Positions 26,964-34,298 of a stretch of 64,000 bases of DNA are shown here, in pieces. This stretch comes from an uncultured Paenibacillus sp. (GTDB lineage: Bacteria > Bacillota > Bacilli > Paenibacillales > Paenibacillaceae): the NCBI GenBank assembly GCA_937895345.1, contig CALAWP010000079.1, positions 62,001 to 126,000 on the forward strand, written 5' to 3'. A program made the translations under genes and the position numbers. Numbering within the stretch: the stretch's first letter is position 1; each line of letters begins with the position of its first letter. The notes beneath the pieces are model-generated. The model ran no database searches, had not been told where the DNA came from, and saw only the letters and a program-made list of their open reading frames with translations.

Positions 26964-27140
26964 AGCGATTTCCCTGGAGCAGTTTAAAATCCGCCGTTCC
27001 TGCAGCCGCTTTATTGCCTTTCCTTATGGGTTCGTCGCCAATTTTTTCGTTTTCTTTTTTTTGTTGCGTTTTATTGTGTATAATTTTGTCTATATGTATA
27101 GTTGCGTTAACAAACTTGCAAAAGAAAGGGACAACGCCCA

Positions 27141-27911
27141 ATGCTCGCAGAACTGAGGAAAAACCGGCTGCTTCGCATGCTGGCCGAGGAACAAAAAATT
27201 ATCGTGACCGAAGCGGCCCGGGCTCTCGGCGTGTCGCTCGGCACGATCCGAAGCGATCTGAAAGCGCTCGAGGAAGAAGGACGACTAGTCCGTACGCACG
27301 GCGGCGCCATCCCGGTCGGCTCGTCGTCCGAGCCCGCCTTCGGCGAACGGCAGCTGATCCGCTTCGAGCAGAAGGCCGCCATCGGACGCGCGGCCGCCGG
27401 ACTGATCGGCGACAGCGTCTCAATTATGCTCGACGCAAGCTCGACCGCCATGGAGCTCGCGAAGCGGCTGCCGGAGGAACGGCCGCTCTCCGTCATAACG
27501 AACGGCCTGTCGACGGCGCAGCTGCTGGCCGCAAAGCGGCTCTTCAACGTCATCGTAACGGGCGGCGTCGTCCGCCCCGGCAGCGACGAGGTCGAGGGAC
27601 TGCTGGCGAAATCGCTGTTCGACCAGGTGCACGCCGACATTTTGTTCGCCTCCGCGCACGGGCTGACGCTCGACCAGGGCATGACCGAATTCAGCTATCA
27701 GGAGGCGGAGTTGAAACGGGTCATGGCCGCCAACGTGCCGAACGTCGTCGCCCTCGTGGACAGCTCCAAGCTGGGACGCCGCTCGCTCGCCACCTCGGTC
27801 GAGCTGTCCCGCATCCGAACCGTCGTCACGGACCAAGGCGCGGATCCGGCGTTTCTGAACGCGCTGCGCGAGCGCGGCATAGCCGTCGTCATCGCGGGAG
27901 ACGACGCCTAA
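27141..27911 (+). CDS. DeoR-family sugar-responsive repressor
   Basis: A 256-residue repressor. The N-terminal helix-turn-helix is VTEAARALGVSLGTIRSDLK with the family tail EEEGRLVRTHGGA. The sugar-phosphate sensor domain has SIMLDASSTAMELAKRL, SVITNGL and the late ALVDSSKLG. The ATG has AAAGGG 10 nt upstream; upstream 26964-27140 is AT-rich and holds its promoter, though elements are ambiguous. Convergent with the AraM/AraL-like pair, which it may control in response to a phosphorylated sugar or polyol. Confidence 0.87.
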   Translation: MLAELRKNRLLRMLAEEQKIIVTEAARALGVSLGTIRSDLKALEEEGRLVRTHGGAIPVGSSSEPAFGERQLIRFEQKAAIGRAAAGLIGDSVSIMLDASSTAMELAKRLPEERPLSVITNGLSTAQLLAAKRLFNVIVTGGVVRPGSDEVEGLLAKSLFDQVHADILFASAHGLTLDQGMTEFSYQEAELKRVMAANVPNVVALVDSSKLGRRSLATSVELSRIRTVVTDQGADPAFLNALRERGIAVVIAGDDA

Positions 27912-27957
27912 CCTGACCTCTCGTCCGTCGTCGCAATGGTCGCCGCCAGAAACGCCT

Positions 27958-29136
27958 TCAGCTTTCGCGCCGTTCGTTCAGGAAGCGTAGAATCGTATAG
28001 CGATTGCGGATCGTATGGGCCATGCGAAGCGCTTCGTCGACGGATGCCCCGTCGATGCCGAGCTCCGACGGCTCGGCCTGCCCTCCGGCCTGCTCCAGCA
28101 TTTCGCGGTAACGTTCGTCGCTCGGCAGCGCGCGCAGAGCCGCGGCGAGCGATTCCCGCTCGCGGGCGACCGCTTCGGGCAGCTCGGCTGCCCCGGCAAG
28201 CAGCGGCGCGAACTCGGACTTGTACCGTTCCGCGACGAGCCTGGACGACACCCCCACCTTCGCCCCGTGCAGCAGCTGCTTCTTCCCTCTTTGGAGCACC
28301 TCCATTTCCCACACATGCGAGACGTGATGCTCTCCGCCCGATGCCGGATGCGATTGTCCGAATCCCAGCATCGCCAATCCCGACAAGATTAACCCTCTCA
28401 TCAACGCCGCAAGGCCTTCCTTGCTTCCGCCGGCGATGTCGCCGAGCCGTCCGACGCACTCGTTCAGCGCCTCGCGCGTCAGCTCGGCCGCCGTGCGGCA
28501 ATAAGGCTCGCCCGCGGCGATCCGGGAAAATTCCCAGTCGAGCAGCGATGTATATTTTGCGATCATATCGCCGACTCCCGCCGCAGCCATCTCCCTTGGC
28601 GCTCCAGCCAGAATGTCCAAATCCGCGAACACCGCGAGCGGACTATGCAGCTGAAACGTCGACTTGAAGCCGCGCACGATGAGCGGCGCTCCCATTGAAT
28701 TGAAGCCGTCGACGGACGCGGCCGTCGGCACCGAGACGAACGGCAGGCTCATCTTGAAGCTGACGAATCTCGCAATGTCGTGAATCGTCCCTGCGCCGAC
28801 CGCGTACACAGCCTCGGTGTCGTTCGGCGTCTCGAGCAACGCTTGCACGATCGATACTTCATCCGCCAGCACGTCGCCATTTGCGTTCGGCAGCAGCTTC
28901 ACGGTATGGATATCGGCCCCGCAGGTCCGCAGCAGCGTTTCCAGTTCCCGCCCCGCGGCTTCGTAGGTTCGCTCGTCGCACACCAGCGTTACGCGGCGCA
29001 ACGATTTCAATGCCGCAAAATTTGCCGCGGCGGCCAAGGCCCCCGATTCGATGCGGATCTCTTCGATTGACGGTTCGTAATGGACGTTGCCGCAGTCGCA
29101 TGCGGCCAGCCTTTCGGCGATTTGCCGAACGTTCAT
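27958..29136 (-). CDS. egsA: sn-Glycerol-1-phosphate dehydrogenase (AraM/EgsA type)
   Basis: A 392-residue iron-alcohol-dehydrogenase-fold enzyme of the AraM group. Dinucleotide-binding segments are AVGAGTIHDIARF and PTAASVDGFNSMGAP; metal ligands are expected in GVGDMIAKYTSL, GQSHPASGGEHHVSH and LLHGAKVG. B. subtilis AraM makes sn-glycerol-1-phosphate from dihydroxyacetone phosphate, the archaeal-type backbone later used by PcrB. The ATG overlaps the stop of the HAD gene (ATGA) with GAGGAGG 7 nt upstream, so the two are coupled. The araL-araM order of the B. subtilis arabinose operon is kept, but no arabinose genes are next to it. Confidence 0.88.
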   Translation of the reverse strand: MNVRQIAERLAACDCGNVHYEPSIEEIRIESGALAAAANFAALKSLRRVTLVCDERTYEAAGRELETLLRTCGADIHTVKLLPNANGDVLADEVSIVQALLETPNDTEAVYAVGAGTIHDIARFVSFKMSLPFVSVPTAASVDGFNSMGAPLIVRGFKSTFQLHSPLAVFADLDILAGAPREMAAAGVGDMIAKYTSLLDWEFSRIAAGEPYCRTAAELTREALNECVGRLGDIAGGSKEGLAALMRGLILSGLAMLGFGQSHPASGGEHHVSHVWEMEVLQRGKKQLLHGAKVGVSSRLVAERYKSEFAPLLAGAAELPEAVARERESLAAALRALPSDERYREMLEQAGGQAEPSELGIDGASVDEALRMAHTIRNRYTILRFLNERRES

Positions 29137-29936
29137 GATGCATCCTCCTCATATTCCGCCATGTGCTCCAAATCAGCCAGCGACTCGATGACGAAGTCCG
29201 GCCGGCGCTCCGCCTTTTCCAGCATGGCAGTATCGGTCGAACCGGTCATGACCAGCACCGTCCGCATGCCGTGCGCCTTGCCGAGTCCAATATCCGATTC
29301 CAGGCTGTCTCCGATCATGGCGCATTGTTCACCGGGCAAGCCGGCAGCGGCAAGGGCCGCTTCTCCCATATAATAAGACGGCTTCCCGACCACGATTTCG
29401 ACGCGGCGCCCGCTGGCCGCTTCGATGGCTCCCGCCATGCCGGCGACGTCGATCGCCTGCTTCCCGTCCTTCGGAAACGTCCGGTCCAGATTCGTCGCCA
29501 TTATGCGGGCGCCGTGCCGCACCGCCTGGAACGCGTCGTTCAAATCGCCGTACGTCAACGTCTCGTGAAGCGATACGACGAGCCAATCGGCCGTTTCGGG
29601 AGCTGCGCTCAGCCGGATCCCGTGGTCGGCCAATTCTTCGCCTAAGCCAGGATCGCCCAGCGTCCATACCGATGCGTTCGGATAATGGGACTTCAGCAGC
29701 CGGGCCGCTGCGGTCGACGCCAGCAATAGTTCATCCTTCTCCGCTTCAATGCCCGCTTTCCGCAGCTTTTCCACACCTTGCGTTCGCGACAGGTTGCCGC
29801 GATTGCTGACAAATACGATCTTCCGGCCGGATGCCCGCAGCGCCGCGATCGCCCGGTCCGCGCCGCGAATCAGACGGTCGCCTTGAAAGACGGTGCCGTC
29901 CAAATCGATGAGACAGGCTCCAATCCCTTTCAGCAT
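29133..29936 (-). CDS. HAD-superfamily IIA phosphatase (AraL/NagD-like)
   Basis: A 267-residue HAD phosphatase. Motif I is CLIDLDGTVF (nucleophile Asp and Asp+2), motif II is FVSNRG, motif III Lys in IVVGKPSYYMG and motif IV MIGDSLESDIG. The cap between motifs II and III places it in subclass IIA with AraL and NagD. AraL dephosphorylates a range of sugar phosphates. The start at 29936 follows GGGGAGG about 12 nt upstream. First gene of the two-gene unit with egsA. Probable role: clearing excess sugar or glycerol phosphates around the AraM step. Confidence 0.87.
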   Translation of the reverse strand: MLKGIGACLIDLDGTVFQGDRLIRGADRAIAALRASGRKIVFVSNRGNLSRTQGVEKLRKAGIEAEKDELLLASTAAARLLKSHYPNASVWTLGDPGLGEELADHGIRLSAAPETADWLVVSLHETLTYGDLNDAFQAVRHGARIMATNLDRTFPKDGKQAIDVAGMAGAIEAASGRRVEIVVGKPSYYMGEAALAAAGLPGEQCAMIGDSLESDIGLGKAHGMRTVLVMTGSTDTAMLEKAERRPDFVIESLADLEHMAEYEEDAS

Positions 29937-30112
29937 ATTCGTTTCATCCTCCCCTGATCTGCTCTCTCCACCATAAGTTTGCAGAAAACATTTTGTTTTG
30001 TCAAAGTATTTATGATTGTTTCTAAGCTTTTTTGATTTATTTTGTCGATTATATCCCAATCATAGGGTAACTGCATCCGATATTCTCGGAAACCTCTACA
30101 ATCTATTGCAGT

Positions 30113-30150
30113 CAAAAAGCCGCCCGAGCTCGTATGAGCTCAGGCGGCTT
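30113..30150 (-). terminator. Terminator after the lipoprotein gene
   Basis: AAGCCGCCTGAGCTC-ATAC-GAGCTCGGGCGGCTT with one mismatch, then TTTGACTG on the minus strand. Confidence 0.85.
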
Positions 30151-30166
30151 CGGCAAACGTGCGAAT

Positions 30167-30622
30167 CTATGAAATTTGTTCCGCCTCAACCGTCAATTCC
30201 TTGGAAACGCCATAGCTTACAGAATGATTGTTGTGCGCCAGCACGAGCCTGATCTTATTTTCGCCTTCCTCCAATCCCTCCAGCAAGAAGGGAGCGTCGT
30301 CCGTAATCGGTCCCTTCAAAGAGCCATTTAAATAGAAATGAATATGACCTTCGCCTTCTACGGCGGCTCTTCCGTAATTTTCTTCCGACAGCTTCAAGTT
30401 CGTTTCGATCATCAAATAATAACCGTCGTCCCTCTTCTCGATGGAAGCGTCCAGCGTATATTCCGTTTTCTGCTCCGGGCTTGCGGCAGGGGTTGGCGAC
30501 TCCGTTTCATGACCTTCGTGTCCTGATGCGGCCGCTTCGGATGCCTCGCCTGCACGGCCGCCGGAACACCCCGCCATGACCACTGCCAGTGCAGCCGATA
30601 GAACGAGCAATCTTCTCTTCAT
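30167..30622 (-). CDS. Small lipoprotein with His-rich beta domain
   Basis: A 151-residue lipoprotein. The lipobox is VVMAGC (Cys about residue 19). A linker rich in Ala, Ser, Glu and His (ASGHEGHETESPTPAASPE) leads to a beta-rich domain with EGEGHIHFYLNGSLKG and IRLVLAHNNHSVSYG, a pattern like YtkA/FixH-type extracytoplasmic proteins. The His residues could bind metal; this is a guess. Start at 30622 (AGGGGAG about 10 nt upstream). Divergent to an Lrp regulator. Confidence 0.7.
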   Translation of the reverse strand: MKRRLLVLSAALAVVMAGCSGGRAGEASEAAASGHEGHETESPTPAASPEQKTEYTLDASIEKRDDGYYLMIETNLKLSEENYGRAAVEGEGHIHFYLNGSLKGPITDDAPFLLEGLEEGENKIRLVLAHNNHSVSYGVSKELTVEAEQIS

Positions 30623-30661
30623 CAATTGTCTTCTCCCCTCATATCGGTCATAATGGAATTT

Positions 30662-30692
30662 AGAGGATCCTCTCACCCACATTGTAAACAAT
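30662..30692. promoter_or_regulatory. Two short palindromes between lipoprotein and Lrp genes
   Basis: AGAGGATCCTCT (30662-30673) and ATTGT-AA-ACAAT (30681-30692). They lie in the divergent intergenic region and may be operators; no match to a known site is claimed. Confidence 0.4.
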
Positions 30693-30767
30693 AGCTCTAT
30701 ATGGAGAACATAGCGCCGTGAAAGAGATTCCTCCGAATTGCTTAGCCGGTGAAAGGATGAAGTTTTC

Positions 30768-31181
30768 ATGATCGATCACATTGACATGGAGATTTTGCGT
30801 TATCTGCAAAACAATTCGAGAGCGCAATGGAAGCAAATCGGGGAAGCCGTGCATATGTCCGGCGTCGCCGTCGCCAACCGCGTCAAGCGATTGGAGGAGA
30901 TCGGCGTCATCGAAGGGTATACCGTTCGATTGAACGAGCAGAAATTAGGCAACGCCTATTGCGTTTTTATACTGGTCATCATGAAGGAATACCAGCATAC
31001 GAAGTTCCAGCAATTCATCCAGGAGCAGGAAGAGATCAAGGAAGCGCACCGCGTCAGCGGGGAACCCTGTTTCATTCTGAAAGTGCAGGTTTCCGATCAC
31101 AGCAAGCTGTCGGCGCTGTTGGACCAAATTCTCGTATACGGCCATTATAAAATCAATATTTCGATCGGACAGTACAAATAG
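30768..31181 (+). CDS. Lrp/AsnC-family transcriptional regulator
   Basis: A 137-residue regulator. N-terminal helix-turn-helix: DMEILRYLQNNSRAQWKQIG, then MSGVAVANRVKRLEEIGVIE. The C-terminal RAM-like domain has AHRVSGEPCFILKVQVSDH. Lrp-type proteins respond to amino acids. It is short for the family (usually about 150) but complete. The ATG has AAAGGATG 8 nt upstream. Target unknown; the divergent lipoprotein is the nearest candidate. Confidence 0.87.
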   Translation: MIDHIDMEILRYLQNNSRAQWKQIGEAVHMSGVAVANRVKRLEEIGVIEGYTVRLNEQKLGNAYCVFILVIMKEYQHTKFQQFIQEQEEIKEAHRVSGEPCFILKVQVSDHSKLSALLDQILVYGHYKINISIGQYK

Positions 31182-31203
31182 TTCATCGCAGCCCGTTGAG
31201 CGG

Positions 31204-31246
31204 GCAAAAAATCAGCCCCTGTCTCCGGAATCCGGCGGGCAGGGGC
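31204..31246 (-). terminator. Terminator at the end of the Tad/SLH/VOC transcript
   Basis: AGCCCCTG pairs with CAGGGGCT; the minus strand continues GATTTTTTG. It could also attenuate the Lrp transcript. Confidence 0.7.
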
Positions 31247-31294
31247 TTGGCTATGCGGCACGACGCAGCATTTTTGATCCGATAGAGCATCCGC

Positions 31295-31331
31295 CCGCCA
31301 GGCGATCGTCCGTTAAGCGTCCGCCTGGCGG
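31295..31331. other. 10-bp perfect inverted repeat just after the VOC stop
   Basis: CCGCCAGGCG (31295-31304) and CGCCTGGCGG (31322-31331). No T-tract on either strand; possibly an RNA stabiliser or a remnant repeat. Confidence 0.55.
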
Positions 31332-31337
31332 CATCTC

Positions 31338-31736
31338 TCAACTTTTGACGTTCGAAACCTCCAGCAAATTGCCGTCGGGATCGCGAAAATAGATCGATTC
31401 GATCGGACCGGACGCTCCCGTGCGCATCACCGGCCCTTCTTCAATCTCGATGCCGCATGCCTGCAAATGCGCGATCGCCTGCGGGAGCGGCGTCTCCGTA
31501 ATGAGGCAAAGATCGGCCGAGCCCGGCTCGGGAACGGCGGCCTTGGGTTCGAATTCGCGGCCCTTCTGATGGAGATTGATTTTTTGCCTGCCAAATTTCA
31601 GCGCCTTCCGCCCGTTGCCGAACGTCGTCTCCTCCATGCCGAGCGCCTTTGCATAGAAACGGCAAGTTTCCTCCACGTCCCGCACCGTCAATACGATATG
31701 GTCTATTCGATCGATCGCTATCGCCGTCTTCATCAT
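31338..31736 (-). CDS. VOC-family (glyoxalase/dioxygenase fold) protein
   Basis: A 132-residue vicinal-oxygen-chelate protein. Pattern: IDHIVLTVRDVEETCRFYAK at the N-terminus, a second half with FRDPDGNLLEVSN. Metal ligands expected are the first His (DHIV) and the Glu near the end (LLEV). Members include glyoxalases, dioxygenases and resistance proteins; the substrate is not known. The ATG at 31736 overlaps the SLH gene stop as ATGA, with AGGAGG 10 nt upstream, so it is coupled to the Tad locus transcript. Confidence 0.82.
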   Translation of the reverse strand: MMKTAIAIDRIDHIVLTVRDVEETCRFYAKALGMEETTFGNGRKALKFGRQKINLHQKGREFEPKAAVPEPGSADLCLITETPLPQAIAHLQACGIEIEEGPVMRTGASGPIESIYFRDPDGNLLEVSNVKS

Positions 31737-33145
31737 TCGCCCTCTTCCTCCTTCGTCCCTTGCACGATCCATGCGGCCGCTTCCGCCCGCGTCACCGCCT
31801 TCTGCGGTTCCAGACGTTTGCCGTCGCCGATAAATACATACCGGTACAGCACGGTCGCCCTTTCTACCAAATAGTTCGATACCGTGCCGACGTACAGTTC
31901 ACCGACCTGGTCCGCGTCCTCGTAACCAAACAGGTTCTCGATCAGAAAGGTCCAGTCCCGCATATAGTCGGCCCAGATCCTTGTCGTCTGCTCGCGGGTA
32001 AGCGGCTCGTCGACCCGGATCGTTCCGTCCGGAAAACCGTTCAGAATCCCTGCCGCTTTCAATCCTTCCACGATGTCGTTATACGGGCTAGCGGCCGTCA
32101 GATCGGAGAACGACGCCGCGGCCGGATGATGCGGATTAATGTACTTCGAGTGATAGTTGTATGCCCACCTAATAAATTCGCCGCGCGTAATCGTTTCATC
32201 CGGCTCGAACAGACCGCCGCCGCCCGGCAGATCGACCCGCTCCAGCAGCGACTTTATATCGGACTCGAACCGATGGCCCGCGATATCGGCTGGCGCTCCG
32301 GCCGGACCGCTTCCCGCATCGGCCGGCTCCGCAACGGTTACGGCGATCGTACCGTCTGCCGTCAGCTTTTGCTTCAAATCGTATTTGTTATCCAACATAT
32401 AGACCATCCACTCGGCCGCTTCCGCGCGGGTAACCGGCTCCTTCGGCTTCAAATACGGCGTCTTGCCGAACGTCTTCGCATACACCTCTTTATAGAAGGA
32501 CAACGGCTTGCGGTACATCTCGCCCAGCTCCTCCGAGTCCAGATAGACGCTTGGCAGGATGACAGGAGGAAAGCGGAACGCATCCTCGTCTCCCATAAAC
32601 TTCGACCACGTGTACGGCACTTGCTCCCGGGTCAACGGTCCGTCCAGTTGAAGGCCGCCGTCCGGAAGCGCTTCGATGAGCCCTTCGGCCGCATAACCTT
32701 CGAGCACATCCGCGTAAGGCAGGGACGCATCCACATCCGAAAATGCTTTCTCCGCTCCCGGCTCCAGCCTCAAATCCCGGTATTCCAGGCCGATCAGCCA
32801 TTCGAACCAATCGCCGCGCGTCATCATTTCGTTCGGGCGGAATCGTTCGTCCTCCAACGGAGCGGCGCCCAACGACAGCCACTCGACGATCGCCTCTTCC
32901 GCCGGATGACCGCTTATATCCGCCACGACGAGCTCCGACGGCGAAGCTTCGGCCGGCTCCTCCGTCAGCCCGGCGTCCGGCGTCGCCGAGACGGCGTCGG
33001 AAGCGGCGGTCCCCGTCGGAGCCGGCGACTGCTCCGGCCCGTTCCCTCCGCCGAAGCAAGCCGGCAGCGCCAGCAGCATGACCGCGCAGCCGGCCGCCGC
33101 CGCCAGTTTCGTATGTTTGCCAACCCATCGAATGGAATCCAGCAT
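31733..33145 (-). CDS. SLH-domain lipoprotein at the end of the Tad locus
   Basis: A 470-residue protein with a lipobox (LLALPACFGG, Cys about 30) and a Pro/Ala/Thr/Ser linker, then several S-layer-homology-type repeats: FRPNEMMTRGDWFEWLIGL, LTREQVPYTWSKFMG, VTRAEAAEWMVYML, ITRGEFIRWAYNY and VTRAEAAAWIV. Such repeats usually bind secondary wall polymer; here the protein is also lipid-anchored, so it could hold wall and membrane together near the pilus. ATG has AAAGGAGA 6 nt upstream. Confidence 0.82.
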   Translation of the reverse strand: MLDSIRWVGKHTKLAAAAGCAVMLLALPACFGGGNGPEQSPAPTGTAASDAVSATPDAGLTEEPAEASPSELVVADISGHPAEEAIVEWLSLGAAPLEDERFRPNEMMTRGDWFEWLIGLEYRDLRLEPGAEKAFSDVDASLPYADVLEGYAAEGLIEALPDGGLQLDGPLTREQVPYTWSKFMGDEDAFRFPPVILPSVYLDSEELGEMYRKPLSFYKEVYAKTFGKTPYLKPKEPVTRAEAAEWMVYMLDNKYDLKQKLTADGTIAVTVAEPADAGSGPAGAPADIAGHRFESDIKSLLERVDLPGGGGLFEPDETITRGEFIRWAYNYHSKYINPHHPAAASFSDLTAASPYNDIVEGLKAAGILNGFPDGTIRVDEPLTREQTTRIWADYMRDWTFLIENLFGYEDADQVGELYVGTVSNYLVERATVLYRYVFIGDGKRLEPQKAVTRAEAAAWIVQGTKEEEGE

Positions 33146-33180
33146 GTGTCCTCTCCTTTATGCCAATGTATCCGTCGCTT

Positions 33181-33933
33181 TCAGAACATAATCTTCTTAA
33201 CCGGCTTGCCGCTGACGTCAATGCCGAACCGGCTGCTGTCGATGCTGCTCGCCGACCTTGAAGGCAGCTCGTCGGTGATGTGAAGGAGGCCTCCGAACGC
33301 AAATTCGTTCACCGCCTTCACATGAAGCAGCGGCTTTCCTTCCACAGGAAACGCAATTTCGGTTCCTTCCCGCCGGCCTCCATTCTTGTCGATGACCCGC
33401 TTGGCTGCCGCTTCAATGCGGGGGGCGGCATGATTGAACGTATCGTACAGCCGGTCCCCGTTCCGGGAGGCCGTATAATCGCCGGCGAAATACGCTTCAA
33501 GGACGACCAGCAGCCAATCCTCCCCGGCGTTAAACGACCCGCCCGCCAGCTTGTTTTCCAGGACCGGATCCGCAATGAGCTCTCTTAATATTTCTTCCTT
33601 CGTTTTTTTCGGGGGCGGCGGAATCGCCGGCGGTGCTTCTCCTTCCGCCGGAGGCGGAGGGTCCGGCTGCGCGTCGTAAATGGCTTGCACCGTTTCCCAC
33701 AGCTCCCGGACGCTGGCCGTAACGTCGGATATGATCCTCTCGCGGTAAGCGTCCCGCAGCACGTCGGCCGAAGCGAGCGCCACGGCGTCGGCGATATTTT
33801 GCGATTGTCGCTTCTCAATATATACGCTGTAGAAATAATAAAGGAGCATAGCGGCCACAAAAGCCAAGCCCAGCAAAAAAACGGTAAGCAGCGCGGCGCT
33901 CCCCCGCTCGTTTGCCCATACAGCTTTTTTCAT
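33181..33933 (-). CDS. TadG-like Tad-pilus minor protein
   Basis: A 250-residue protein with the Tad_N start pattern NERGSAALLTVFLLGLAFVA (one transmembrane segment, residues about 11-36) followed by EKRQSQNIADAVALASADV, as in TadG/TadE-group pseudopilins. A Pro-rich stretch (DPPPPAEGEAPPAIPPPPKK) follows. The rest shows no domain I know. The ATG has AAAGGA 10 nt upstream. By position it is part of the pilus assembly set. Confidence 0.75.
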   Translation of the reverse strand: MKKAVWANERGSAALLTVFLLGLAFVAAMLLYYFYSVYIEKRQSQNIADAVALASADVLRDAYRERIISDVTASVRELWETVQAIYDAQPDPPPPAEGEAPPAIPPPPKKTKEEILRELIADPVLENKLAGGSFNAGEDWLLVVLEAYFAGDYTASRNGDRLYDTFNHAAPRIEAAAKRVIDKNGGRREGTEIAFPVEGKPLLHVKAVNEFAFGGLLHITDELPSRSASSIDSSRFGIDVSGKPVKKIMF

Positions 33934-33956
33934 GGCGGTCGAATCCTTTCCGAGCG

Positions 33957-34265
33957 TTAAGCGAAATAGCGAAAATAGGCGAGACCCAGCAGCAGGATCA
34001 GTCCACAGAGACGCACGACGATCGTTTGTTTGTCCTGAGCCAGCGTATCGACCACGATCGTAATCAGGCTGAAGGCGCCGAATACCGACGCGATGACGAT
34101 CCCTTGACGATCCGTAATCGCTCCTTGCTCCTTAATGATGCTGAGCAGCAGCAAGACCGCCGGAAACAGGAGCACTCCGGCAATCATATATTTTTGCGTC
34201 TTTTTCGGATCCAGCCTTTTGGGAGAAGCATTTTTTCGGGTTCCCTTTCTCTTCTTCATGCTCAT
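33957..34265 (-). CDS. Small two-helix membrane protein of the Tad locus
   Basis: A 102-residue protein: a very basic N-terminus (KKRKGTRKNASPKRLDPKK), two hydrophobic segments (IAGVLLFPAVLLLLSII and GIVIASVFGAFSLITIVV), and a third weak one near the C-terminus. Start at 34265 set by GAAGGAG 7 nt upstream. No family recognised; its place between the collagen-like protein and TadG-like gene suggests a pilus-related role. Confidence 0.6.
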   Translation of the reverse strand: MSMKKRKGTRKNASPKRLDPKKTQKYMIAGVLLFPAVLLLLSIIKEQGAITDRQGIVIASVFGAFSLITIVVDTLAQDKQTIVVRLCGLILLLGLAYFRYFA

Positions 34266-34298
34266 GCTATAGCTCCTTCTTTTGCAGGCCATCGCATT

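Noticed and set aside
27056..27090. Promoter of the DeoR gene
   Set aside because: TATAAT is present near 27079 but no -35 fits at 16-18 bp, so I left it uncalled.
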